A DNA stretch of 64,000 nt from JBCBSZ01 sp039818945. Its GTDB lineage: Bacteria > Actinomycetota > Acidimicrobiia > Acidimicrobiales > Poriferisodalaceae. The notes below the pieces were generated by a model. It was not told the DNA's origin, did no database searches, and saw only the letters and a list, made by a program, of their open reading frames with translations. Shown here in pieces: positions 23,722-32,415 of the stretch. The translations under genes and the position numbers were made by a program. The DNA lies in contig JBCBSZ010000003.1 of the NCBI GenBank assembly GCA_039818945.1, positions 94,950 through 158,949 on the forward strand, written 5' to 3'. Each line of letters starts with the position of its first letter. Position 1 is the stretch's first letter.

Positions 23722-24926
23722 TCGGCGAGGACGTAGCCGACGCCGGCGACCCAGGTGGCGTCGGAGGGCGGCGGGCCCTGGTCCTGTGGGTGCATCACCC
23801 AACCGTGACCCTCGACCCAGCGGGGCGGGAGCTGCGGTCCGGCGGCCGGCTCGGGCGCCGGCGTGCTGGGCGCCGGAGCGGCGGGCTCGTTCCAGCCCGG
23901 CGCCGGACCGGGCACCGGCGGCATGACGGTCGTCGGCGACGAGCCCGGCTCGCCGGGCATCGGGCGCCGGGGCGCAGCCGGAGGCGGCGCGACCGGTGGC
24001 GGGGCGTACTGCGGCTGCGGTGGCGGAGCGGCGTGGACCGGTCCGCCGGCGGGCACGCCTCGCGCCTCGGTCCGACCGCCGGGTGGCGCAGCGACGGGGG
24101 CGGGCGCGGCGGCCGGTGCCGCCCGACCCGACCCGGCCGAGGCCACGATCGCCGAGAGGACGAGCAGCACCACCCCGCCGACGGCGAGGGCGATCGCAGG
24201 CACCACCACCGAACGCAGCATCGCCGCGAGCAGGGCGGCGAGCACCTCGGCCTGGTCGGGGGCGAACCGGCGGATGAGGACGGGCAGGCCGAGGCCGACC
24301 ACGAGCGAGAACGCCGCGGCACCGATGGCCCAGATCCCGGCACTGCGCAGCACGGTGGGTCGGTCCGACGTGGTGAGGAGCGCGACGACGACGCCGATGG
24401 CGGCCAGGAGCGCACCGATGGGCACGAGGCGTTGGAGCAGCGAGCGCAGCGGTGAGGCGTCGGGGATGCGGTCGGTCGGCAGCGTCACCTCGACGGGCTC
24501 GATCTCGGGGATCGACCCCTCGGCCTGCGGCACCGCTTCGACCAGTGACGCCCGCAGCGACTCGGTCACCGGCCCGAGCGACAGGGTCGTGGGCGCCGTT
24601 CCCTCGCCGAGGAATGCCCCGTGGGCGGAGTCGAGGGCCTGCAGGATCAGCGCCTCCACCGCCGGGTCCTCGAGCGCGAACGCGGCGATGGCGTCGATCT
24701 GCTCGTCGGTGACCGGCACGTCGTCGGGCAGCGCGGTCTCGATCGCGACGCCGAGGTTGGTGGTCAGCTGCTCCTGGACCTCCTCGTTGTCGAAGAGCTC
24801 CTCGGCCACGTCGGCCGACCGGTCGGGGTCGAAGACCGTGCGCAGCGCCACGAAGCCCGACCAGGACAACGACGCGATCAGCAGCGCCGGACCCAGGATC
24901 AGCGCCGCGAGCGAGCGCCGGATCAC
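23691..24926 (-). CDS. Hypothetical membrane protein with proline-rich cytoplasmic tail
   Basis: 411 residues. A membrane segment near the start (ALILGPALLIASLSWSGFVA) is followed by an about 150-residue extracytoplasmic region rich in acidic residues. Three further hydrophobic segments follow between about 165 and 265. The tail (270-411) is Pro/Ala/Gly-rich and ends with two short repeats, PRWVEGHGWVMHP and ATWVAGVGYVLAD. Such tails occur in actinobacterial envelope proteins, but I do not recognise a family. The start is GTG at 24926. The 3' end runs 31 bases into pgi on the other strand. Confidence 0.72.
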   Translation of the reverse strand: MIRRSLAALILGPALLIASLSWSGFVALRTVFDPDRSADVAEELFDNEEVQEQLTTNLGVAIETALPDDVPVTDEQIDAIAAFALEDPAVEALILQALDSAHGAFLGEGTAPTTLSLGPVTESLRASLVEAVPQAEGSIPEIEPVEVTLPTDRIPDASPLRSLLQRLVPIGALLAAIGVVVALLTTSDRPTVLRSAGIWAIGAAAFSLVVGLGLPVLIRRFAPDQAEVLAALLAAMLRSVVVPAIALAVGGVVLLVLSAIVASAGSGRAAPAAAPAPVAAPPGGRTEARGVPAGGPVHAAPPPQPQYAPPPVAPPPAAPRRPMPGEPGSSPTTVMPPVPGPAPGWNEPAAPAPSTPAPEPAAGPQLPPRWVEGHGWVMHPQDQGPPPSDATWVAGVGYVLADQSAAPPSDV

Positions 24927-25019
24927 GACGTCACCCGACGTCGGTTCGCACGGGTCGGCACCCGTCCACCACGCTCCCGCACGCCGCCAACGGTACCGGG
25001 AGGGGTCCCGGCGGGGCCG

Positions 25020-25859
25020 TCACAGGGTGACGGTGCCCTCCACGTGGGTGGTCGACGCGCCGCCGACCCAGATCGTGCCGTCGGCGTCCGCGGTCACCTC
25101 GATGCGTCCGGCCCGACCGATCGCAGTTCCCTGCCGGGCGGTGTACGGGGCGCTCGCCCGGCCGGTCTCGATCAACCACTGCGCCACCGAGGCGTTGAGG
25201 CTCCCGGTGACCGGGTCCTCGAAGGCGGTCCCGCCCTCGCGGAAGAAGGCCCGCAGCTCCAGGTCGGCCGGCCCGCCCGCGCCGTGCGGGCCGACGACGC
25301 CGATGTCGTAGCGCGGTTCGGCTCCCAGGTCGGGGTCGAGCGCCAGGACGGCATCGGCGTCGGCGAGCAGCACGCCGATCCAGCCGGGGCCGTTGTCGAT
25401 CCAGGCGAGCTCGACGACGTCGGCTTCGTCGAGGCGCAGCACACGGAGCACCATCGCCCGATCCTCGTCGCCGACCGGGCCGGACCGCACGAGAGGGGGC
25501 GCGGCGAACGCGAGGCCGGTGTCGACGCGGCGCAGCGGGACCAGCCCCGCGCCGCACTCCTGGACCACGACGTCGGGCCGCTTCGGCGCGCCGCCGGCCT
25601 CCAGCCAGGCGTGGCAGGTCCCCAGCGTGGGATGACCGGCGAAGGGGAGCTCGCTCGCCGGGGTGAAGATCCGCACGCCGTAGTCGGCCTCGGGCGAGCT
25701 CGTCGGGACCACGAACGTGGTCTCGGACAGGTTCGTCCAGTTGGCGAAGCGCTGCATCTCGTCGGTGCCGAGGCCATCGCCGTCGAGCACCACCGCGAGC
25801 GGGTTGCCGGAGAGGGGTCCAGAGCTGAAGACGTCGATCTGACGGAAGGCGCGCTGCAT
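25020..25859 (-). CDS. PhzF family isomerase/epimerase
   Basis: 279 residues, the typical size of PhzF-like proteins (diaminopimelate-epimerase fold). NLSETTFVV near residue 43 contains the catalytic Glu, FAGHPTLGTCHAW near 72 is the second conserved loop, and FEDPVTGSLNASVAQWL near 215 the third. Most members outside phenazine clusters have unknown substrates, and no phenazine genes are present here. The ATG at 25859 lies six bases after CAGGCT, consistent with a leaderless message. It is divergent from the DDN gene. Confidence 0.92.
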   Translation of the reverse strand: MQRAFRQIDVFSSGPLSGNPLAVVLDGDGLGTDEMQRFANWTNLSETTFVVPTSSPEADYGVRIFTPASELPFAGHPTLGTCHAWLEAGGAPKRPDVVVQECGAGLVPLRRVDTGLAFAAPPLVRSGPVGDEDRAMVLRVLRLDEADVVELAWIDNGPGWIGVLLADADAVLALDPDLGAEPRYDIGVVGPHGAGGPADLELRAFFREGGTAFEDPVTGSLNASVAQWLIETGRASAPYTARQGTAIGRAGRIEVTADADGTIWVGGASTTHVEGTVTL

Positions 25860-25943
25860 CGGCCGAGCCTGCCCGACCGCCCGCTCGCTCCACAACGGAG
25901 TTGACCCCGGGAACATGCGGCGACGGGCGGCGTTGTACCGCAC

Positions 25944-26279
25944 GTGGCCGATCTGTCGCTCCGCTCCGCCTTCCGGGCCCTCAACTCCGTCGTCGTCCCC
26001 GCCGTCCGGCGTGGCGTGGGCTCCCCGCTGCCGGTCGGGGTCGGGCTGGTGCTGCTCGAGACGACGGGGCGCCGCAGCGGGAAGGTGCGGGAGGTGCCGC
26101 TGGTCGGCTTCCGTGTGCTGGACCGGGTCGCGGTGAGCACCGTCCGATCGGACTCGCAGTGGCTGCGAAACCTCGAGGCCGACGCGGACGGCGGTGTGTG
26201 GACCTGGGGCCGGCGGCGCGACGTGCGGGCCGACGTCACCCGCGGCCCACTCAACGTCGCCGTCCTCGAGCCGCGATAA
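25944..26279 (+). CDS. Deazaflavin-dependent nitroreductase (DDN/DUF385) family protein
   Basis: 111 residues from a GTG start. The core ETTGRRSGKVREVPLVG (about residues 40-56) is the F420-binding signature of the DDN family (split beta-barrel). It is shorter than mycobacterial Ddn (about 150 residues), and the C-terminal half VRADVTRGPLNVAVLEPR is truncated relative to it, so it may be a minimal member. If active it would use reduced F420 to reduce quinones or nitro compounds at the membrane. F420 use is typical of actinobacteria. Confidence 0.75.
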   Translation: MADLSLRSAFRALNSVVVPAVRRGVGSPLPVGVGLVLLETTGRRSGKVREVPLVGFRVLDRVAVSTVRSDSQWLRNLEADADGGVWTWGRRRDVRADVTRGPLNVAVLEPR

Positions 26280-26317
26280 CGCCTCGACACCGCCGCCGGG
26301 TCCGCCGAGCATGTGGG

Positions 26318-26824
26318 ATGGCGCTCGAGATCCGACCCCTCACCGTCGACGACGCCGACCAGCTGGGCCCGGTGCACGTGCGAGCCTGGCAGGCCGCCTA
26401 TCGCGGGATCATGCCCGACGACTACCTCGACGGGCTCGACGGCACGGCGCGGGCCGCCCGCTGGCGCGAGCACCTCGGCGACGTGCCCGCCGACGTCGTG
26501 CACCTGGTCGGCGATCTGGAGGGGCGGATCGTCGGCGGGGTGACGGTCGGCACCGAGCGCGACGAGCGCCGCATCGGTGAGCTCTATGCGATCAACCTCG
26601 ATCCCGACGCGTTCGGCACCGGTGTCGGCCAGGCGCTGTTCGAGGCCGGTGAGGAGGCGCTGCGCTCGCTCGGCCACGACGAGGCCGTGCTGTGGGTCGT
26701 GAGGGAGAACGCACGCGCCCGCAGGTTCTACGAGCGGAACGGTTGGCTCCCGGACGGCACCGAGAAGGCGGTCGACTTCGGCGGGGTCGACGTCGTCGAG
26801 CTGCGGTACGCCACGACGCTCTGA
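26318..26824 (+). CDS. GNAT family N-acetyltransferase
   Basis: 168 residues. The N-terminal part DDADQLGPVHVRAWQAAYRG resembles the common GNAT opening seen in many actinobacterial acetyltransferases. Acetyl-CoA binding is indicated by DPDAFGTGVGQALFEAGEE near residue 105, and LWVVRENARARRFYERNGW is the conserved C-terminal helix-strand with the Tyr general acid. The ATG at 26318 keeps the complete domain. A short hairpin follows the stop. The substrate cannot be told. Confidence 0.88.
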   Translation: MALEIRPLTVDDADQLGPVHVRAWQAAYRGIMPDDYLDGLDGTARAARWREHLGDVPADVVHLVGDLEGRIVGGVTVGTERDERRIGELYAINLDPDAFGTGVGQALFEAGEEALRSLGHDEAVLWVVRENARARRFYERNGWLPDGTEKAVDFGGVDVVELRYATTL

Positions 26825-26834
26825 GGACTCCGCC

Positions 26835-26855
26835 CGGACCTCCGACTCTGGTCCG
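26835..26855 (+). terminator. Hairpin after GNAT gene
   Basis: Stem CGGACC/GGTCCG with a nine-base loop starts ten bases after the stop. No T-run follows. Confidence 0.35.
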
Positions 26856-26900
26856 ACCGGACTGCGCAACGGAGAATTGGGGCGTCCTGGAGGAGGGACG

Positions 26901-27251
26901 ATGACGCCGTCGCACCAGAACCTCTCCCTCGTCGCGCTCGCAGCCATCGTCGCCGCGGTCGGCGTCGTCGACGCGATCGTCAGCGGCGAGGCCGACTTCG
27001 TGGCGGTCTTCGGCGTCATCCTCCTGCTCCTCGGGCTGCTCCTCCTCCAGACGCGGTCGAGCCGCGTGCGCGTCTCGTTGCGCGCCGACCTCGTCCGGTG
27101 GCTCAGGCGGCGCAGCGCGGCGTCGGGGGAACCGCTGGAGACCATCGCCGACCGCGCCCTGGCCGCGTACCGGGCGCAGTTCGTGCGCGACGTGGACGTA
27201 CCGGTGGACGACGTCGTGGCGAGGGGGAGCCGTCCACCGGCACCGACGTGA
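26901..27251 (+). CDS. Small membrane protein with ribbon-helix-helix-like C-terminus
   Basis: 116 residues. Two hydrophobic segments (about residues 9-27 and 34-53) form a helical hairpin. The cytoplasmic part RVSLRADLVRWLRRRSAASG then ETIADRALAAYRAQFV looks like a ribbon-helix-helix fold (strand, helix, helix), though DNA binding by a membrane-bound RHH is speculative. GGAGGGA precedes the ATG at 26901. The stop overlaps the next gene by GTGA, so it leads a three-gene operon. Confidence 0.7.
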   Translation: MTPSHQNLSLVALAAIVAAVGVVDAIVSGEADFVAVFGVILLLLGLLLLQTRSSRVRVSLRADLVRWLRRRSAASGEPLETIADRALAAYRAQFVRDVDVPVDDVVARGSRPPAPT

Positions 27252-29584
27252 GCCGGGCCGCCGTCCGGATCGACGGGTCCGGGCACGAGCTGGCCCTCGT
27301 CGGCGGGAAGGGGGCGGCGCTCGACCGGCTCGTCGCGGGACGGTTGCCGGTCCCTGCGTCCGTCGCGGTGACCACGGCGGCATACGCGGAGTTCGCGCGA
27401 CAGCCCTCGATCCGAGCCCTCGTCGGCCGCATCCGCGGTGGCGCGGTCGTCGGCGACGATCGGGTCGACGGTGCCTTCTGCTCGGCCGACATCGCGCCGT
27501 CGACGCGGACCCAGCTCCTCGAGCTGATCCGATCGATCGGACCGACGGTCGCGCTCCGGTCCTCGGCGACGGTCGAGGATCTCGGCAGCTCGTCCTTCGC
27601 AGGCCAGTACCGCTCGATCCTCGACGTCGACGCGGCCGACGACGAGGCCGTGCTCCGCGGGATCCGCCTGGTCTGGGCGTCGCTGTGGCACCGCGCACCC
27701 CGCGCCTATCGACTGGCGCTCGGCGTCGACGACCACGACGCGGCGATGGCCGTCGTCGCGATGCACATGGTCGCGGCCCGCCGTGCGGGCGTCGTCTTCA
27801 CCGTCGATCCCGGACGGACCGTCGGCGCCGCACGGGTCGAGGCCGTCGAGGGGCTCGGCGAGTCGCTGGTCGCCGGCACCGAGACGCCGACGGCCTGGGT
27901 GGTGGCACGCGACACCGCCGCCCGGGAACCCCTCCCGCCCGACGTGGAGGAGGCGCTCGACCTCGCGCTCCGCATCGAGGAGCGCAGCGGTTGCCCCCAG
28001 GACGTCGAGTGGGCCGCCGACGACACCGTCTGGATCGTGCAGGCCCGGCCGATCACGACGATCGACGACCCCGACGACGACGGGTTCGACACCCCCGTCG
28101 ACGACGCGGAGCTGACCACCGCGGGCATCGGCGAGATGGTGCCCGGCGCCCTGCCCCCGCTCGTGTGGGAGACCAACCGCTTCCTGCTGGAGGAGGCACT
28201 CCGTCGGACCCTCGGCGACCTCGACGCCCTTCCCGAGCGCGACGAGGACCGGCCGCTGATCCGCCGGGTGCGGGGCCGTGTGGCCCTGGACTTCGATCGG
28301 TTGCGCGAGGCGGCCGAGCTCCTGCCCGGTGGCGGTGTCGACGAGCTCGAGGCGCAGTACTTCGGATCGTCTCCCTCACCGTCGTCGACGATGTCGAGCC
28401 GCCACGCCGGCGGACTGCGGGCCCTCGTCCACGACCTCCGCGTGATGATCCTGCGACGCCAGGCCGTGGAGGACGCCGAGATCACGGTCGAGGCCGCCCG
28501 ACGACTCGACGACGCGCTCGACGACCGGCGCTGCAGCGACCGGGAGCTGCTCCGCCGACGCAACCGGCTCGTCGACCTGGCGGCGCGCGGCCTCGCCGCC
28601 GAGCTCGCGGTCGCCGCATCGGCGGGCGCCGCCCACCACCGGGTGGAGCTGCTCCTCGCACCTCACCTGGGCGAGCAGGAGGCCGCCCGACGGGCCCGCG
28701 ACGTCGTGCACACCGACGTCGACCGGATCGTCGACGCCGGCGACTCGATGGCCGTGATCGCCGGGCCGACCTGGGCCGAACGAGGGCTCGACGCGCCCGA
28801 GGTGCCTCGGCCGGCGCCCGAGGTCGCCGCCGCTCGCCGGGCGGCCCTCGAGGCGCTGCTGCGGGCTCGGCCCGGGTGGCGCACCCGCCGCATCATCACC
28901 GGGCAGGTCGTCGACGTGCGCATCCACGTGCTGCGGCGGGTGATCGCCGACGCCGGCTCGCTCCTCGGGCTCCGGGAGCAGACCAAGGCCGCCCTGCTCT
29001 CGGTCGGTGGTGCGATCCGGCGCATCGACGTCGAGCTCGGACGCCGGCTCGCCGCCGCGAGGCTTCTGGCGAGCGCCGACGACGTCGAGCTGCTCGGGGT
29101 GGCCGAGCTCACCGAAGCGATCCTCGAGGCCGAGGTCCCGGGCGGGCTCGCCGCCCGACGCCGCGCCGGTCGCCGGTGCGCCGACGCGGCGCCGCTCCCC
29201 GTCCGGTTCCGCGGTCGGCCCCGTCCCGCCACCCCCGTGACGGGGCCGGTCGCCGCGGAGCTGACCGGCTGGGGTGCGAGCGCGGGGACGGCCACCGGTC
29301 GCGCCCGGGTGCTCCACACCTCCGACGACGGGCTGGAACCCGGCGAGGTGCTCGTCGCCCGGTCGACCGACGCGTCCTGGTCGCCCCGCTTCGTCGACGC
29401 CGGCGCCGTCGTCGTCGAGGTCGGCGGGCCGCTGTCCCACGCGGCGATCCTGGCCCGCGAGCTCGGTGTGCCGGCGGTGCTCAACGTCGCCGGCGCCATC
29501 GACCAGCTCGACGGACGCACCGTCACCGTCGACGGCGATCTCGGACGCATCGTCGTGCACGAGCACGAGGTCGTGCAGCCATGA
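27248..29584 (+). CDS. PEP/pyruvate-binding phosphotransferase (PEP synthase / rifampin phosphotransferase-like)
   Basis: 778 residues. Residues about 1-280 are the ATP-grasp domain of PEP synthase: LVGGKGAALDRLVAG at the start, ALRSSATVEDLGSSSFAGQY near 100, and EWAADDTVWIVQARPI near 260. The middle (about 300-670) is helical and lacks the TIM-barrel PEP-binding domain. The end is a swivelling phosphohistidine domain, with GGPLSHAAILARELGVPAV near 730 carrying the catalytic His. This ATP-middle-His layout is that of rifampin phosphotransferase (Rph) and related antibiotic or metabolite phosphotransferases. The true substrate is unknown. The GTG start overlaps the previous stop and the stop overlaps the next ATG, so translation is coupled through the operon. 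Confidence 0.85.
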   Translation: MSRAAVRIDGSGHELALVGGKGAALDRLVAGRLPVPASVAVTTAAYAEFARQPSIRALVGRIRGGAVVGDDRVDGAFCSADIAPSTRTQLLELIRSIGPTVALRSSATVEDLGSSSFAGQYRSILDVDAADDEAVLRGIRLVWASLWHRAPRAYRLALGVDDHDAAMAVVAMHMVAARRAGVVFTVDPGRTVGAARVEAVEGLGESLVAGTETPTAWVVARDTAAREPLPPDVEEALDLALRIEERSGCPQDVEWAADDTVWIVQARPITTIDDPDDDGFDTPVDDAELTTAGIGEMVPGALPPLVWETNRFLLEEALRRTLGDLDALPERDEDRPLIRRVRGRVALDFDRLREAAELLPGGGVDELEAQYFGSSPSPSSTMSSRHAGGLRALVHDLRVMILRRQAVEDAEITVEAARRLDDALDDRRCSDRELLRRRNRLVDLAARGLAAELAVAASAGAAHHRVELLLAPHLGEQEAARRARDVVHTDVDRIVDAGDSMAVIAGPTWAERGLDAPEVPRPAPEVAAARRAALEALLRARPGWRTRRIITGQVVDVRIHVLRRVIADAGSLLGLREQTKAALLSVGGAIRRIDVELGRRLAAARLLASADDVELLGVAELTEAILEAEVPGGLAARRRAGRRCADAAPLPVRFRGRPRPATPVTGPVAAELTGWGASAGTATGRARVLHTSDDGLEPGEVLVARSTDASWSPRFVDAGAVVVEVGGPLSHAAILARELGVPAVLNVAGAIDQLDGRTVTVDGDLGRIVVHEHEVVQP

Positions 29585-32406
29585 GCGCTCGCCGCGGTGA
29601 CGTGTTCGACGACATGGGCACGGACCGGTTCCACGTCTTCGTCCCGGCGATCATGAGCGTCGGTCTGCTGTTCTCGTTGGCGACGGTCGTCCGCGACCTC
29701 TTCAAGCTCCGGTCACGGCGGGCCCACCGCCGGCGGGTCGTGCTCACGGCCAACGACGTGGCCAGCGTCGTCGTCGCCGGCGAGCGGCGCACCGTCCGCG
29801 GCATCGATCTCGGGCTGCTCCCGAGGCGCACGTACCTCTGGTGGACGATGGCGTTCCTGGGCGCTGCGAGCTACGTCGCCATCGGCTCGTCCGCCAACTA
29901 CCTCCGCGAGGGCGGTCGCGTCTCCGACATCGCCTGGCTGCTCGCCATCAGCCTCGTCTCGGCGGCAGCACTGGGCGCACTCGCGGTGGTCACCGCGGCC
30001 GCGTACGTTCGGTGGCCGGAGGTGAGACCGCTGCCGCGCCAGGTGCTCCGCACCACTCCGCTCACCGAGCTGAGCCACGCCCGCGACGATCGGCCGCCGC
30101 GTGCGCTCGGACTCGCGGTCCTCGTCGCCGCGGCGGCGACCGCCCTCGTGACGCTGCTGGTCGGGGCGAGCCACGGCACGACCCAGCAGATCGACGAGCC
30201 GATCGCCGACTGGCTGGTCGAGCAGACCTGGCTCGACCCGGTCCGCTTCATCGATCCGCTCGGTCGGACCGACGTCGCCGTCCTGCTCGCCACCCTGATC
30301 GGGCTCGCCGCGCTCCGCTGCCGACCCGTCGCGCTGCTCTACCCCGGAGCCGTCGTCCTGGGCGTCGCGACATCGTTCGCGCTGCGCGAGCTGGTCGAGC
30401 GACCCCGCCCGCTGACGGGCGTCGAGGACTCCTTCCCGAGCGGCCACGTGCTCCAGGCGGCCCTCATCGCAGGACTGCTCCCGCTCGCGCTCGAGACCAT
30501 GACCGAGTCGAAGACCCTGGCGACGCTCACCCGTACCGTGCTCGTCCTCGGCGTGGTGGCGTCCGCGGTTCATCGCGTCAGGATCGAAGCGCACTGGCCG
30601 CTCGACGTCGTCGCCGGAGCCCTGGTCGGCGCGACGTTGGTGCTCGCCGTGCACTGGGTGATCGCCCATCGGGCCTGGCACGCCCGATGCCGTGGATGCG
30701 CCTGGCGCGAGCCACCGGACCCCTTGCACGGCGTCATCGCGCTGCACCCGATGCTCGTCCACCGGATCCATCAGCTCGCCGCGCTCTGGTCGGCCGCCTC
30801 GGTGATCGGTCTCGTCGTGCTCGCCGTGCGGTTCGGCCTCCCGAACGACCCCGAGGGCGTCGCCGCCGACCAACGGATCGAGCGGTGGGTGCAGCTCGGC
30901 GCGGCCGTGCTGCTCGGGCTCTCCGGGCTGCTCTCCCTGCGGTGGCACTCGCTCGGCGCCGTGCTCGGCTTCGTCTCCGCGAGCCTCGTCGGCACCTTCG
31001 CCGCGGTCCAGTACCGGCCGGCGTTGGCCACCACCCTGACCGTGATCCTGATCGTGCCGTCGATCCTGACCTGGCTCGGCTGGCAGCACCGGCAGCGCTG
31101 GAGCCCGATCGGGGTCGCCGCCGTGCTCACGACCGTCACCGTCGTCGGGACCTGGTCGGGCGCCTCGGCGCTCTACGACCGGCACTTCGGGCCGACGCAC
31201 CCCGAGTCGGTCGCCGAGCAGGTCGCCGTCGATGCGGTCGAGTGGGTCTGGAGCGGTGGCCTCGGACCGGACCGCGTGAGCGTGGTCGCCCGGGTCGACC
31301 GCGACGCCGAGCGCGTGCGGCTCGAGGTCCGCGGCGCCGATGGCTCCGAGCGGACCAGCGACGCCACCGTCCCCGATGCCGACGGCGTCGTCCGCCTCGA
31401 CGTGACCGGTCTCACGCCGGGGACCGAGCACGACTACACGGTGGTCGTCGACGGCGAAGCCGACCGCGGCCGCGGCAACGGCACCTTCACGACCGCGGAC
31501 GACGGTCCGATGTCGTTCCGCATCGCCGCCGCGTCCTGTGCCCGCACGGGCTCGAACGGTGCGGTGTTCGACACGATCGCAGCCACCGATCCCCTCCTGT
31601 ACCTCCTGCTCGGCGACGCCCACTACGAGAACATCGGCGAGGACTCGACCGCCCGGTTCGTCGAGGCCTACGACCGGCTGCTCACCCGGCCGGGTCAGGC
31701 CGCGTTGTACCGGTCGACCCCGATCGCGTACGTCTGGGACGACCACGACTTCGGTCCGAACGACGCCGACGGGTCGTCGCCGAGCGGGCCGGCAGCGCGG
31801 GAGGTCTACCGCGACCTCGTGCCCCACGCCGATCTCGTGCGGTCCGGTCCCGACGGTTCGATCGAGCACGCGTTCACGATCGGGCGCATCCGGTTCGTGC
31901 TCACCGACAACCGCTCGCACCGCAGCGACGACACGCTCCTCGGCGCGGAGCAGGAGGCCTGGCTGATCGAGGAGATCGCGGCGGCGTCGGCCGATCACGC
32001 CGTCGTCGTGTGGGCCAACGGCACGCCGTGGATCGGCGCTGCGAGCCCGGGCTCCGACACCTGGGCCGGGTACGCCGAGGAGCGCGAGCGCATCGCGGAG
32101 GCCCTCGTCGCCGCCGGCGTCGACGACCTCGTCATCGTCAGCGGCGACGCGCACATGGTCGCCCTCGACGACGGGACCAACAGCCCGGGCGGCTTCCCGG
32201 TCCTGCAGGCGGCGGCGCTCGACCGGCCGGGCAGCGTGAAGGGCGGCCCGTACTCCGGTGGGACCTTCCCCGGTGGCGGCCAGTTCGGCACCGTCGAGAT
32301 CGTCGACGACGGCGGTGAGCGGGTGGAGGTCCTGCTGGCCGGCCACGACTGGACCGGCACGACGCTGGTCGAGGAGCGCTTCGTCTTCGAGGTCCCACCT
32401 GCCTAA
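29581..32406 (+). CDS. Membrane PAP2 phosphatase fused to PhoD-type alkaline phosphatase
   Basis: 941 residues and apparently two phosphatases in one chain. The N-terminal half has about ten membrane segments and a PAP2 active site: RELVERPRPL near residue 270, FPSGHV near 285, and HRVRIEAHWPLDVVAG near 335, matching the KX6RP, PSGH and SRX5HX3D motifs loosely. After a last membrane helix near 520 comes an extracellular PhoD-like part with a fibronectin-like entry and metal-site motifs LLLGDAHYEN, VWDDHDFGPND (near 720) and VSGDAHMVAL. PAP2 enzymes act on lipid phosphates and PhoD on phosphodiesters, so a two-step removal of phosphate from a lipid-linked or polymeric substrate is conceivable but inferred. 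It is the last gene of the overlapped operon. Confidence 0.85.
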   Translation: MSARRGDVFDDMGTDRFHVFVPAIMSVGLLFSLATVVRDLFKLRSRRAHRRRVVLTANDVASVVVAGERRTVRGIDLGLLPRRTYLWWTMAFLGAASYVAIGSSANYLREGGRVSDIAWLLAISLVSAAALGALAVVTAAAYVRWPEVRPLPRQVLRTTPLTELSHARDDRPPRALGLAVLVAAAATALVTLLVGASHGTTQQIDEPIADWLVEQTWLDPVRFIDPLGRTDVAVLLATLIGLAALRCRPVALLYPGAVVLGVATSFALRELVERPRPLTGVEDSFPSGHVLQAALIAGLLPLALETMTESKTLATLTRTVLVLGVVASAVHRVRIEAHWPLDVVAGALVGATLVLAVHWVIAHRAWHARCRGCAWREPPDPLHGVIALHPMLVHRIHQLAALWSAASVIGLVVLAVRFGLPNDPEGVAADQRIERWVQLGAAVLLGLSGLLSLRWHSLGAVLGFVSASLVGTFAAVQYRPALATTLTVILIVPSILTWLGWQHRQRWSPIGVAAVLTTVTVVGTWSGASALYDRHFGPTHPESVAEQVAVDAVEWVWSGGLGPDRVSVVARVDRDAERVRLEVRGADGSERTSDATVPDADGVVRLDVTGLTPGTEHDYTVVVDGEADRGRGNGTFTTADDGPMSFRIAAASCARTGSNGAVFDTIAATDPLLYLLLGDAHYENIGEDSTARFVEAYDRLLTRPGQAALYRSTPIAYVWDDHDFGPNDADGSSPSGPAAREVYRDLVPHADLVRSGPDGSIEHAFTIGRIRFVLTDNRSHRSDDTLLGAEQEAWLIEEIAAASADHAVVVWANGTPWIGAASPGSDTWAGYAEERERIAEALVAAGVDDLVIVSGDAHMVALDDGTNSPGGFPVLQAAALDRPGSVKGGPYSGGTFPGGGQFGTVEIVDDGGERVEVLLAGHDWTGTTLVEERFVFEVPPA

Positions 32407-32409
32407 CGT
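32404..32409 (+). promoter_or_regulatory. -10 box TAACGT of dehydrogenase gene (leaderless)
   Basis: TAACGT plus six bases precedes the ATG at 32416. Its TAA is also the stop codon of the PAP2-PhoD gene. Confidence 0.5.
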
Positions 32410-32415
32410 CACGCC

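Noticed and set aside
27685..29580. Long plus-strand extension upstream of the PAP2-PhoD start
   Set aside because: Arg/Pro/Ala-rich frame inside the phosphotransferase gene; the ATG at 29581 overlaps the upstream stop and begins a clean membrane protein.
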